This document shows, one piece after another, positions 8,898 through 18,617 of a stretch of DNA of 27,500 bases. Under the pieces are notes generated by a model. The model was not told the origin of the DNA and did not search any database. It saw only the letters and a program-made list of their open reading frames with translations. How positions within the stretch are numbered: the stretch's first letter is position 1; each line of letters starts with the position of its first letter. Origin of the DNA: Tubiluchus corallicola. Lineage: Eukaryota > Priapulida > Priapulimorpha > Priapulimorphida > Tubiluchidae. The translations under genes were made by a program, and so were the position numbers. The DNA lies in assembly GCA_030141605.1 (NCBI GenBank), contig JAQGDQ010001359.1, positions 1 through 27,500 of the forward strand, written 5' to 3'.

Positions 8898-9290
8898 GAT
8901 TTTATTAATTATTATTAAAAATCTGCATTCAAAATGATACAATAAGCCCTCTATTTGCAGGGCACATAAGTAGAATAATTTTAAATAAACTTTTACATTA
9001 AATTCTCCACAGTTACCAATTTATACATACATAAATAATCTTACATTAATGTCATTCTTACATAAACATTATGCCTGTATAATCAATTTACTATAAGATC
9101 ATTTTGGGTTAGTTCTTTCACAATATCTATATACATTTTAATTACATTAGTGTCTCTCTTTCTGTAAATGTTTCGAATGTCATTATTTTCTAAGCCGCGC
9201 TCGAGATTCAACAAATGGTAATTTCTTCCAATGACGTCATTCATCTTGAAGAAAAGTAACGCACTGTCAATCTTTGTCAAATGTTTAATA
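8898..9290 (-). mobile_element. LINE family A 3' end with coding remnant, copy 2
   Basis: Minus-strand element. The last 41 codons (9083-9205) end in KELTQNDLIVN and match the C-terminus of the plus-strand copy at 19743-20018 with few changes (GLENND for SLENND, RDTN for RDSN). The 3' UTR then carries GCCCTGCAAATAGAGGGC and an AAT-rich tail at about 8900. The sequence upstream of the shared part (9206-9290) does not match the other copy, so the frame up to 9280 is partly non-homologous or the element ends near there. Confidence 0.75.
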
Positions 9291-9837
9291 AGTTTTTACA
9301 AAAAAAATTGGATAACTAATTTTGTAGTATCCTTGCGTGAACATTAGGTAAGCTGCAGACGTTTGAATTAGCTTAAGCAGCGCCCGCTTACGGAAAGCCA
9401 CGACGCGCTTACGGAAAGTCACGAAGTCTCCCAGTTACGCCATGACTTTACAAGTGAATGGCGGCAACCACCACGTCTGAAAATTTCTATTCAGAGCAAG
9501 TATATTTCAAGTTTACGCTTTATAGGCAGTTCTTTGCAAATTTCATTGTTATATTTTTCTATGTTTACGTAATAAACCCAACATACTGAGTGACCTGTTC
9601 TTTCCTTTAATGTTCATTGTCAGCAAACAACTCTACTGCCGTTAATCAGTCGCTGTAGAACAATTATTATTGTAAATTGTTCGATTAATGCATGTAGACT
9701 TATTGTTTCTCCACCTGTTACTGATGGCAGAAATGCCACTAGAGGGCGAGAATGTGCAATGAATCAACTTCCTGGGTCCAACTCAAGTTCACATCATGTC
9801 GACCAAATATGCAAAGTAAGGTAGCTATGTAAAAATT
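9291..9837. other. Unassigned stretch
   Basis: No gene recognised. A 21-bp direct duplication (CGCTTACGGAAAGCCACGA and a one-base variant) starts at 9385 and 9406. Confidence 0.5.
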
Positions 9838-10160
9838 AGACATAGACATAGACATAGAACATTTATTTTCTCCAATTAGTTTAACATCAAAAGTTTTTTA
9901 AATATTAAGTAATTATAATCATGGAGCAGGGCAGGGAAGGACCATAGGTTCATCTAGTCTCCTGCCCTTTCTTATAAATAAATTAGTATATTAAAAATTA
10001 ACGGTGATGCTGCAGATAACAAAAACAGAAACAAATAACGAAAAATAATAATAAAAACAGTATAAATGATACAAATTATCAAAAAAGTACTGAAAACAAA
10101 AAATAATAAAGTTAGATACCTAAATCTAAACAAAACAATACAATTATTCAGTAATTAGGA
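9838..10160 (-). mobile_element. CR1/L2-like LINE 3' end with hexamer tail
   Basis: On the minus strand the sequence ends in about three copies of TCTATG (plus strand AGACAT/CATAGA at 9838-9859), preceded by a hairpin whose stem is GGGCAGG (9929-9935 and CCTGCCC 9961-9967). A 3' hairpin and short tandem tail are typical of CR1/L2-type LINEs (established knowledge). No coding remnant is seen, so the 5' limit is approximate. Confidence 0.55.
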
Positions 10161-10340
10161 TTATTATATGTAGTAGTTCTAAATGGGGTCTTATTAACAG
10201 TGGAATTTGACCAGGGTTAGTGAAATTTCTTTAGCTAGTCTTTCTAGAATTAGTAATAACAAGGGAAAGTAGTATAGCTCAGAATCATATTATAGTAATG
10301 TTTCAGCTATATCTGTGGTACTTGAATTTTTTTGGATAAA

Positions 10341-10515
10341 GTTTACAATTCCCCGTACACAAGAAATTGAATCGCGAAGCGGATTAGGATTAGGGTTAGG
10401 ATTAGGCATTAAGGTTAGTGATGGCGTTAGGGTTAGGATTAGGCATTAAGGTTAGCGATGACGTTAGAGTTAGGATTAGGATTATGGTACTTAAATTGTG
10501 TGGGGAATTGTAAAC
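10341..10515 (+). repeat. Telomere-like tract flanked by inverted repeats
   Basis: 10381-10486 is a degenerate TTAGGR hexamer tract (GGATTAGGATTAGGGTTAGG), with a 37-bp duplication starting GGCATTAAGG at 10405 and 10442. It sits between GTTTACAATTCCCCGTACAC (10341-10360) and its near complement GTGTGGGGAATTGTAAAC (10498-10515). Confidence 0.8.
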
Positions 10516-10686
10516 CCCTTCCGTTTTTTTGTAACACGTGGTGTGCAAATTTCTTTTTTCACATATTTTTATGTACTTTATTGGAAAGGTAAAAATAAAG
10601 AAAGAATTGACTAGAACTGTAATTAATTGAATAGCCTGGTCTGCAGTCCTCCTGCTTACGTCATTTAGCGTGAATTGATAGAGTTT

Positions 10687-11116
10687 GTAACTTTTCTACT
10701 GGAAGCTAGTAACTTTTCTGCTGGAAGCTAGTAACTTTTCTACTGGAAGCTAGTAACTTTTCTGCTGGAAGCTAGTAACTTTTCTGCTGGAAGCTAGTAA
10801 CTTTTCTACTGGAAGCTAGTAACTTTTCTACTGGAATCTAGTAACTTTTCTACTGGAAGCTAGTAACTTTTCTACTGGAAGCTAGTAACTTTTCTACTGG
10901 AAGCTAGTAACTTTTCTACTGGAAGCTAGTAACTTTTCTACTGGAATCTAGTAACTTTTCTACTGCAAGCTAGTAACTTTTCTACAGGAAGCTACTAATT
11001 TTTTCTACTGTATGCTAGTAACTTTTCTACTGGAATCTAGTAACTTTTCTACTGTATGCTAGTAACTTTTCTACTGGAAGCTAGTAACTTTTCTACTGTA
11101 TGCTAGTAACTTTTCT
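10687..11116 (+). repeat. 22-bp minisatellite, about 19.5 units
   Basis: Unit GTAACTTTTCTACTGGAAGC plus TA, with recurring variants (CTGCTGG, GGAATC, TGTATGC). Variants cluster by position, with TGTATGC only near the 3' end, as expected from local duplication. Confidence 0.95.
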
Positions 11117-11149
11117 TCAGACAGCATTTCCAGTCAACCACAATCAAAG

Positions 11150-11265
11150 TTGCAGCCATCATTATCACAGGTTGCAGTTAGTAATAATCGTGATTACAAT
11201 GTTCCGCTATGAGATTATTAGGCTGACTCAGCGCTGAGTATGTGTTATAATGATGGCCTACATAC
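11150..11265. repeat. Nested small palindrome
   Basis: An outer pair (GCCATCATTATCAC and TTATAATGATGGC), an inner pair (TAATAATC and GATTATTA), and a perfect 14-bp palindrome ACTCAGCGCTGAGT at 11226-11239. Possibly the remains of a small foldback element. Confidence 0.5.
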
Positions 11266-11421
11266 ACAAGACTTGCCAAAGTGTCATGATTGGACTTCAG
11301 GGAATCAAACTAATTTGATAATTAAGCTTTGATTGATACATGAACTCCGCGGCGGAAAAACCGCGAACGAGGATTCCAGAAGTTGTGGTCTGGATACTGG
11401 GTTCAATATTGTTAATAGTTT

Positions 11422-12076
11422 AAAGCACAAGAAAACACTCCACTTACATAAAGCTTAAAAATTCGTCTTTATACCATTTACATACTGCTTTTTGCATGCA
11501 GGGCTTACGTCGTATAAAACGCGGAAATTTAAACTCCCGCGATGACCGTTATGTGCCGCCATTTTAATGCCACATCATTTGATACAAGTTTAGATAACAT
11601 TGCGTAAAGTTTGAATATTAATCAGAGCATTCGTAGCGCACGTGTCACTAACTAAATAAAATTTTAAATTACTGTATCTTGTCAATAAGATTAAAAATAC
11701 GTTTTTGGTTAGTGAGTGGTGCACCCTGGAGGGTGAGTCAACGACATTTTACCAATTGGTGAAAGCATTTTAAATTATTATTTCTAGTTACATAAGTCTT
11801 TCCAGCACGTAAGCGAAATACTAAGTAATATAGATTTGCATGGAAAGTTATTTGGGACATAATTTAACATTGCCTTTTCTTCCCCTTGATTTACGTGGCG
11901 TAGTGACGTCATGTAATGGCGCCGTCGGAACAGTATTGCAGGAAATTTAAAATGAAAACAAACGAAAATTCCTTTCAACGCGAGTACGATACACGCAGGT
12001 AAACGTGCAGCAAAGTAAATTAGTTTTTTAAAGCGACTTTTCTGAAACCTACTTCAGGTACCCCATTTATTGTCCT
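11422..12076 (-). repeat. Second long inverted repeat, left arm
   Basis: About 655 bp that aligns as reverse complement with 14233-14903 and is clearly more diverged than the first inverted repeat, with several indels. The outer end is AAAGCACAAGAAAAC and the inner end is near GGTACCCCATTTATTGTCC. Conserved in both arms: the palindromic CRE TGACGTCA (11904-11911), an ATG in strong context (minus strand, 11562, AAAATGGCGGC), and GTAAGT (minus strand, 11447-11442). The open frames in the arm shift relative to the other arm, so protein coding is doubtful. Confidence 0.85.
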
Positions 12077-13097
12077 TTAGAGGTTAAAAAATACTTTATT
12101 AGTGACTGTTTGTAGATGAGAATACGTGCAATGAATTTTAGATTTTAAACAATATAACTGTGGACAAGCAAAACATTAAAATGCACCATATAACCTACAT
12201 ATAGATTCAAACTAAAAATAAGAGGAGAATTTGTCTGCACGTAAACAAGTTTTCCATTTAACAAGTTTTCAAAATAAAAGTCAAGATCAATCCTTATTGT
12301 GAGATTCTGGCGGCCATATTAAACCGAATCTTCAGGCAAAACTCGTAAAAATACACATATCCGCTGGTAATACATATAGCTATAAAACTGTTATACACGG
12401 ATAGCTATAAAACATTACAGCGGCCGCCATGAATTATGTCTCTGGGATCTGATTAGTTTTTCGTGCACGTGAAAGAATTTTTGCACAATGGGCTTCGCTC
12501 CTCGCGGAACCCATTGTGAGAGGCGGCGTGATTATGATGTATGATCCGAGGATCTCGACGAATATCCGATCCGGATTACGGCGAAATTAAACGCTTTGTG
12601 TTTGACGGCGAGAAACTTTGATTTAGTTTTTGCGCTATTCAGCATGCAAAGTCACATGCAGACGAACTGAATAAAACTATATGATAACGAGTCATGTGAC
12701 AGCGTAAAGCTAATTAAACATGCAAGCTCGGATGCTTGAGAAGCAAGAGGAAATATGGAAGATCTTTAGATGCTGTAAATTCTATGAACAATCAGCATCA
12801 ACAGTAGGCGTTTACGTTCACACCAGCTTTTTGCACTGGATAAGTTCAAAGATTACAAAAATAGCGCTATTTCTTAAAACCATGAAATAAGATTCTTAAA
12901 CGTGCCTGCATCTGTTGGGTGCTGTAATAGTATAATGTGCTAGCAGTTGCAAAGGTAATCAGATTTGGTAAAATCAGAAATAATCGAACTACGTAGTTAT
13001 AAATTTGCTAAGGTAAAACCTTATACAACACATTTAAGTGACAACCACAACCGACAAAGAACGAAACCGACGACGATGAAAATCATAGCATAATAGC
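12077..13097. other. Inverted-repeat spacer, left part
   Basis: No gene recognised. It holds a perfect 9-bp stem hairpin (CACAATGGG 12484-12492, CCCATTGTG 12510-12518) with a 17-base GC-rich loop. Confidence 0.5.
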
Positions 13098-13361
13098 GAT
13101 GATGATGATGATGACGATGACGATGACGACGATGTTGATGATGACGACGACAATGATGATGATGACAATGATGATGATGATAATGATGATGACGATGACG
13201 ACGACGATTACGATGACGACAATGATGATGATGACGATGATAACGATGATGACGAAGACAACGACGATGACGATGATGATGATGATTATGATGACGATGA
13301 CAATGACGATGACGACGACGACGACAATGATGATGACGATGATAATGATGATGATGACGAC

Positions 13362-13396
<35 letters not shown>

Positions 13397-13397
13397 C

Positions 13398-13438
<41 letters not shown>

Positions 13439-13540
13439 CGACGACGACGACGACGACGACAATGATGATGATGATGACGATGATGACGACGACGACGACA
13501 ATGATGATTATGACGATGACGATGATGACGACAATGATGA
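13098..13540 (+). repeat. (GAT/GAC)n trinucleotide array
   Basis: About 440 bp of GAT and GAC triplets with occasional AAT. Open frames on both strands (poly-His/Arg, poly-Ser, poly-Met/Thr) and a poly-Asp frame are by-products of the triplet period. Confidence 0.95.
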
Positions 13541-13934
13541 AGCAAACGACAAAGAAATATTAGACTAACGAACGCTCACGAAATTCTATTTCAGCCCCGT
13601 ATAGTTTTTTGCGTAGAATAAGCACAGAAAGTAAAAATCACCGTATTATAAATAGACAAACTCAAGAAACCTTGACAGAAAACTATACAGTTGTGCCATG
13701 GATAAAGTAGAAGGACGATGGGAAAATACATTGTCACAACAGTTTGCGAGCACAAGAAAAAATCTGCATGTATTTAGGAGGAACAATAATCGTGTTGGTG
13801 TAGAAAGCTTGTGGTGGTCACGTTAGTTAAATAGTGTGAGGGCTAACATACTTTACTGCTTATACAAATACATAAGAGGAACTTCTAACAATGCCGCCAT
13901 TGATGAGCCTGTGATCTTTACTGGGTTAGTTTGT
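13541..13934. other. Inverted-repeat spacer, right part
   Basis: AT-rich, nothing recognised. Confidence 0.5.
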
Positions 13935-14150
13935 TTACTTTGCTTCGAGATGATGCGAATTTACACATTGTACTACATCGTCAATTGAGTGTGAGGTTTT
14001 CAGTCGTCCCCTCAGGTGTTCAGCAGCATCAGCCACTCCGCCTTCACTAAATTCAACCTGCTCAGTCAGTTTTACCGTTAGGAGAATTACGTCACAGCAG
14101 CAAATAATGTAGCCAACATGTTTTCCTACTTGTATACCCAGGTGGCGCAC
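13935..14150 (-). CDS. Unrecognised 71-codon open frame
   Basis: One of the few open frames here that is neither low-complexity nor from a recognised element. The C-terminal half (EFSEGGVADAAEHLRGRLK) has ordinary amino-acid use. I recognise no family. It lies in the spacer of the second inverted repeat. It could be an exon or pseudogene remnant, or chance. Confidence 0.15.
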   Translation of the reverse strand: MRHLGIQVGKHVGYIICCCDVILLTVKLTEQVEFSEGGVADAAEHLRGRLKTSHSIDDVVQCVNSHHLEAK

Positions 14151-14232
14151 TACTTTATTGCTGTTGTTATTGCCCTCAAAATAGCATTTCTAAAGTGCTA
14201 AAGACGGTCAAGTTCACAAATAATTCATTAAT

Positions 14233-14903
14233 GGACAAGAAAAGGGGCACCTGAAGTAGGTTTCAGAAAAATCGCCTTAAAAAATTATATGAATTTGTAG
14301 CAATTTTTTGCACGTATCGTATTCGCGTTGAAAGGAATTTTCGTCTGTTTTCATTTTAAATCTCCCGCAATATTGTCCAGACGGCGCCATTACATGACGT
14401 CACTACGCCACGCAAATCGGGGGAAGAAAAGGCAATGTTAAATTATGACCCAAAAAACTTTCCATGCAAATCTATATTACATAGCATTTCACTTACCCGC
14501 TGGAAAGACTTATGTAACTAGATTAATAATTTAAAATGTTTGTGCAAATTGCTAAAATGTCGCTGATTCACTCTCCAGGGTGCGCCACTCACTAACTAAA
14601 AGACGCATTTTTAATCTTGTTGACAAAACACAGTAATTTAAAATATTACTTAATTAGCAACATGTACGCTACGAATTCTCTGATTATTTTTCAAACTTTA
14701 CTTAATTTTATCCAAACTTGTTTCAAACCACCTACCATTAAAATGGCTGCAAGTAACGGTCATCGCGGGAGTTTAAATTTACACGTTTTATACAGCGTTA
14801 CGGCCGATGCAAGCCCTATATGCAAAAAGCGAACATGGAAGTGGTACAAAATTTCGACACGAATTTTTAAGCTTTATGTAAGTTGAGGGTTTTCTTGTGC
14901 TTT
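14233..14903 (+). repeat. Second long inverted repeat, right arm
   Basis: Partner of 11422-12076. It carries TGACGTCA at 14395-14402, ATG at 14743 in AAAATGGCTGC, then a 47-codon frame starting MAASNGHRGSLN, with GTAAGT at 14878-14883. The left arm gives MAAHNGHRGSLN from its matching ATG. After about 20 codons the arms differ by an in-frame 12-bp indel and then by a net 8-bp indel that breaks the frame. It could be duplicated promoter/first-exon-like DNA or two inverted copies of a dispersed repeat. Confidence 0.85.
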
Positions 14904-15304
14904 GACGCTACATGCTATCATTTTGTATTTCGGGAGGCAGTTTGTACGCCATAATTAAATATCTTTTTTGAATTCTTAACTTGCCAATAAACAATAAAGG
15001 TTAGTGCCTAAGACATCGCAGAAAGCATTTATGGAAGTTTCCAATTAATAAAGATGCTTTCAAAGATGGCTTGGACGCTTGCGTTTTACTTAAGCATGAC
15101 AGTTCTGAACCCTTAGACGTTACCAAAACTTGCAACTTTTAAAGTGCTCAAAAATTTTCAGAATTTTTATATCAGAAAATTTGTCAAGTTATTTAAAATT
15201 GGAAAGGGCTTATATTACTGAATGTATTTGTGTCACTTTTGTCAAAATGTTTAGTTAGCAGAGTGTATAAACGCTATCGTTAAATTTGATTGCAGGTATC
15301 GTGA
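14904..15304. other. Unassigned stretch
   Basis: AT-rich sequence with no supported feature, between the second inverted repeat and a LINE fragment. Confidence 0.5.
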
Positions 15305-15484
15305 AACTACGGAACGAACTCTGTAATCAAACAAGCAATTCTACTTTGGAATTATCTACCATTACAGGCTAAACAAATCAAGTCCCTATCAGCATTTAAA
15401 ACAAAATTAAAATCACTAATATTAACCAGCTATGAAATACCATCACAGCAGTACGACAACATACATATATCACGGCCATGTTAA
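15305..15484 (+). pseudogene. CR1/L2-like LINE reverse transcriptase C-terminus
   Basis: Fifty-nine codons open from after a TGA to TAA (15482-15484), with no start codon. The motif LLWNYLPLQAKQIKSLSAF, followed by KTKLKSLIL, is the typical C-terminal signature of CR1/L2 and related LINE proteins (W-N-x-L-P, then S-L-x-x-F-K-x-x-L-K; established knowledge). Everything upstream is missing, as in 5'-truncated copies. Confidence 0.75.
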
Positions 15485-15720
15485 TTAAATCATAGTTTTT
15501 TCATTTTTTTGTGCAAAGTTGTAAATATGTTTGATTTTATTCGTCGTTACTTTCCATTACTGCACAGTAGTTTAGATTGCACTGGCGCATTTGCCTTTAG
15601 CAGTGTAAGTTTTTATTAACTAACACTGATTGATCATCTCTGTAAAGTTTTTATCAGTGATTATCAATGTATTTTAATGGCAAATAAAGATTATTATATA
15701 TAACTTATAAGATATATATA
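15485..15720 (+). mobile_element. 3' UTR and tail of the CR1/L2-like LINE
   Basis: Follows the coding end and includes GGCAAATAAAGATTATTATA (15679-15698), a plausible polyadenylation or tail region, then a short (AT)n. The 3' limit is approximate and no target-site duplication was identified. Confidence 0.55.
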
Positions 15721-16311
15721 TATATATAACTTTTGTGTTCGTCTAGACATTCTCTTTTGTCAGTCAAATGTTCTCATAAGAATAGAATTCTGAATCACAG
15801 AGGTTTTAATATGTCAGGTGTCACCAATGCAACAAGTTAATCCTTATCCGCTATTTGTCAGAAAGCGTCGCTGTCTGATCCCTGTTATTTGAACATCTAA
15901 TGCGCATCGATTGATGTTATATCGCACAAAGATTTAATAACACAACAGCTCTCTGTAGAGCTGATCGTTAATAATATTCTTCTTCTAGTTTTACGAGAGC
16001 TTTATTGTTGAACGCTGTAGACTTTACAACGTACAGAGAGTTGAAGATGCGGATAAAGACGAATTCCGCCCCGAACCGTGCAAACGTGAAGCTTTACGAG
16101 CACCCTAATATGCGCGCTGAGAACTTAGTTTAATTAGCATGGCTGCCTGGGTACTAAAAGACGCTTAGAGAATCAACTTCAAAAAAGCGCCGGACACAGA
16201 GGGATCCAGTGTGGAGAAAAATGTAATGAAACGACAGAGATAGTCTCAGATCGTAATAAACTCGGAGAAAATACTCCATGCCATTTTGAGAACTTCATTA
16301 TAAGCCTACGT
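15721..16311. other. Unassigned stretch
   Basis: No gene or repeat recognised apart from a short (AT)n at the left edge. Confidence 0.5.
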
Positions 16312-16735
16312 GCAGGGCGGATTCAGAACGCCAGCCTGTATATTGGGGGGCGAAAAACACTAATGGAAACGTGCCGTTTTTTATGTTACGCCTCGTGCAG
16401 GGCGGATTCAGAACGCCAGCCTGAATATTGGGGTGCGAAAAACACTAATGGAAACATGCCACTTTTTATTTTACGCTTCGTGCAGGGCGGATTCAGAACG
16501 CCAACCTGCATATTGGGGTGCAAAAACACTAATGGAAACGTGCCGTTTTTTATTCTACGCCTCGTGCAGGGCGGACTCAGAACGCCAGCCTACATATTGG
16601 GGTGCGAAAAACACTAATGGAAACATGCCGCTTTTTATTTTACGCTTCGTGCAGGGCGGATTCAGAACGCCAACCTGTATATTGGGGTGGAAAAACACTA
16701 CTGTAGGTTTTTTATTGCACGCCTAGTTAATGCAC
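16312..16735 (+). repeat. 85-bp minisatellite, five units
   Basis: GCAGGGCGGATTCAGAACGC begins units at 16312, 16397, 16482, 16566 (with one base change) and 16651. Two alternating subtypes are visible (TTACGCTTCG and ACGCCTCG). As 85 is not a multiple of three, one unit reads through different frames in turn and two overlapping open frames arise. I do not call them genes. Confidence 0.95.
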
Positions 16736-17163
16736 GTACTCCCAAGAACAAGAACAATAACGAGGTTAAGACAGTGCATTGCTCTGTTTCCTTATTGTGT
16801 ATATAGTTGTAATTGTTGGTAGCAAACAAGTAAATCATGTATATCATAAACTGTAATGAAATTATGTTATTTTGGAACCACTTCACGTGTTTGTACTCGT
16901 GTGGGATGTCCAATCGGATTGAGGACTTTCTAAAACTAATACATAGGTAGTAAAATTTGTTGTGATTCAACTATTTCATTTCATTTTTATTTTAATTTTA
17001 TTTCAAATTACAAGTTGATTTAAGAAAACTGCATTCGTTTTTAAGGCATTTGAACTTTGTGGGTTGCGTTAATTAGTCATAGCAGCAGCTGGCACGTTCA
17101 CTCGAGCAGTCGAGAAAAATAATGCCACGGTAAGCGTTCGTATAGAAATATCTATCAACATAC
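16736..17163. other. Unassigned stretch (possible intron of minus-strand exon)
   Basis: AT-rich; open frames show no domain. If the exon at 17164-17254 is real, this would be intronic. Confidence 0.4.
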
Positions 17164-17254
17164 CTGTTACCAGTAGCAGCAAATGTAGCAGAGTGACAAG
17201 TATTAGCCTGGGGGTGGGACCTGCGTCCGACGTACACCATCCCTTCCACGCCAT
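17164..17254 (-). CDS. Candidate first coding exon with signal-like peptide
   Basis: On the minus strand an ATG at 17254 lies in a strong context (AAACATGGCG: A at -3, G at +4). It opens 30 codons plus one base: MAWKGWCTSDAGPTPR, then the hydrophobic run LILVTLLHLLLLVT. The frame then meets CAG|GTATGT, a very good 5' splice donor (exon end at 17164). The same frame also has an ATG at 17272. The layout fits the first exon of a secreted or membrane protein, but no later exon is identified and the call rests on motifs alone. Confidence 0.3.
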
Positions 17255-18217
17255 GTTTCTGTGTTTAGTCATTATCCACGTTGAATGAAAAACTTCCAGT
17301 CAGTTTAATGCTTTGAATGCAGAATCACCATAATCTTAGCGAATATTAATTAGCCACGAGCAGTCGTTCATTTTTAAAACTTTATCCGCAGGTAACCACC
17401 AATATACGTTTTACGGCATATCTGTGGAAACGACGAATTCAATATTATAAGAAAAAATTATTTAAGTGAAAAAACGCGTCAGTTTCCACGTTTGCAAAAA
17501 ACCCCCGGATGTGAAGATAAAAAGATTACACAGATCGAAGCACGGTAGCTGTTTTGATGTCAACAATATTATTAATTAAATTAATCTCAACGCTAAATCC
17601 TCAGCTTCCACATCTTAGTAAATATTTTAGCATCAGCTGTATCGATAATCTGCAGCGAAATCAATATCGTTGGAAGTAATTCACTATACTTCTTTTCTTT
17701 GCAAAACAAAAAACTTCAAAAAAAATCAGCGTTCGCTCGTCAATTAGCCTTATTTCACAAATTAACCGTAGTGAAACGTCTGCAAGTCTCTCTCGCACGC
17801 CTTTCAAACGAAATCTGTCAGTTCGCTAGCAGCCAACATTGATAACGATCATGCGCAGTAGACCATTGGCGAGCAGGATCCATGAACATCAGCTTTGCCT
17901 TGTTATCCTGCAAGCTTATCGTACGAAACCTACTGCCTTAAAATGCTAAACTCTATTACCGTTTAGAAGATACTTGGCTGAGAACAGAATGACAAATTTG
18001 AAATTGTTTTGACAAAGTAAGTCAGGTGGCTAAAATATGGCAAGACAATGCATTAAAGCTATTTGCGCTATAAAAACTCGGGACAGACTTACGCAGTAAA
18101 AGGCTATGCTGATAAGCCCAAGTCCAGCGAATGTTTGTAAAAGCGTTTCTTTCAGAACGCGATAGTTTAACGCATGATAAGCTAATGGGAAATGAATAGG
18201 AATAGAGCAAGAAAAAT
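17255..18217. other. Unassigned stretch, possible minus-strand 5' flank
   Basis: Mostly AT-rich. Around 17851-17867 there is ATGCGCAG followed by CCATTGG, which on the minus strand reads CCAATGG (CCAAT-box-like) then CTGCGCAT. This is a weak promoter hint about 600 bp upstream of the candidate exon. Confidence 0.35.
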
Positions 18218-18321
18218 GACGTCGACGACGACAACGACAACGATGACGACAATGACGACGATGACGACGACAACGACAATGACGACGACGACGACAACGA
18301 CAATGACGACGACAATGACAG

Positions 18322-18381
<60 letters not shown>

Positions 18382-18617
18382 TGACAATGACAACGACAAT
18401 GACGATGACAACGACAACGACAACGACGACGACGACGACAATGACAACGTCAATGACGACGACGACGACGACAACGACAACGACGACGATGACAACGACG
18501 ACGACGACGACAACAACAACAACGACGACGATGGCACCGACAACGACGACGACGACGACAACAACGACAATGACAACGACGACGACAAGAACAACAACAG
18601 CAACAACAACAACAATA
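18218..18617 (+). repeat. (GAC/AAC)n trinucleotide array
   Basis: About 400 bp of GAC, AAC and occasional GAT/AAT triplets, largely an alternating GACAAC hexamer. Long poly-Thr and poly-Ser/Leu frames are artefacts. Confidence 0.95.

Noticed and set aside
13021-13563. Histidine-rich, serine-rich and Met/Thr-rich open frames
   Set aside because: All are the GAT/GAC triplet array read in different frames and strands; flanks show no domain or gene structure.
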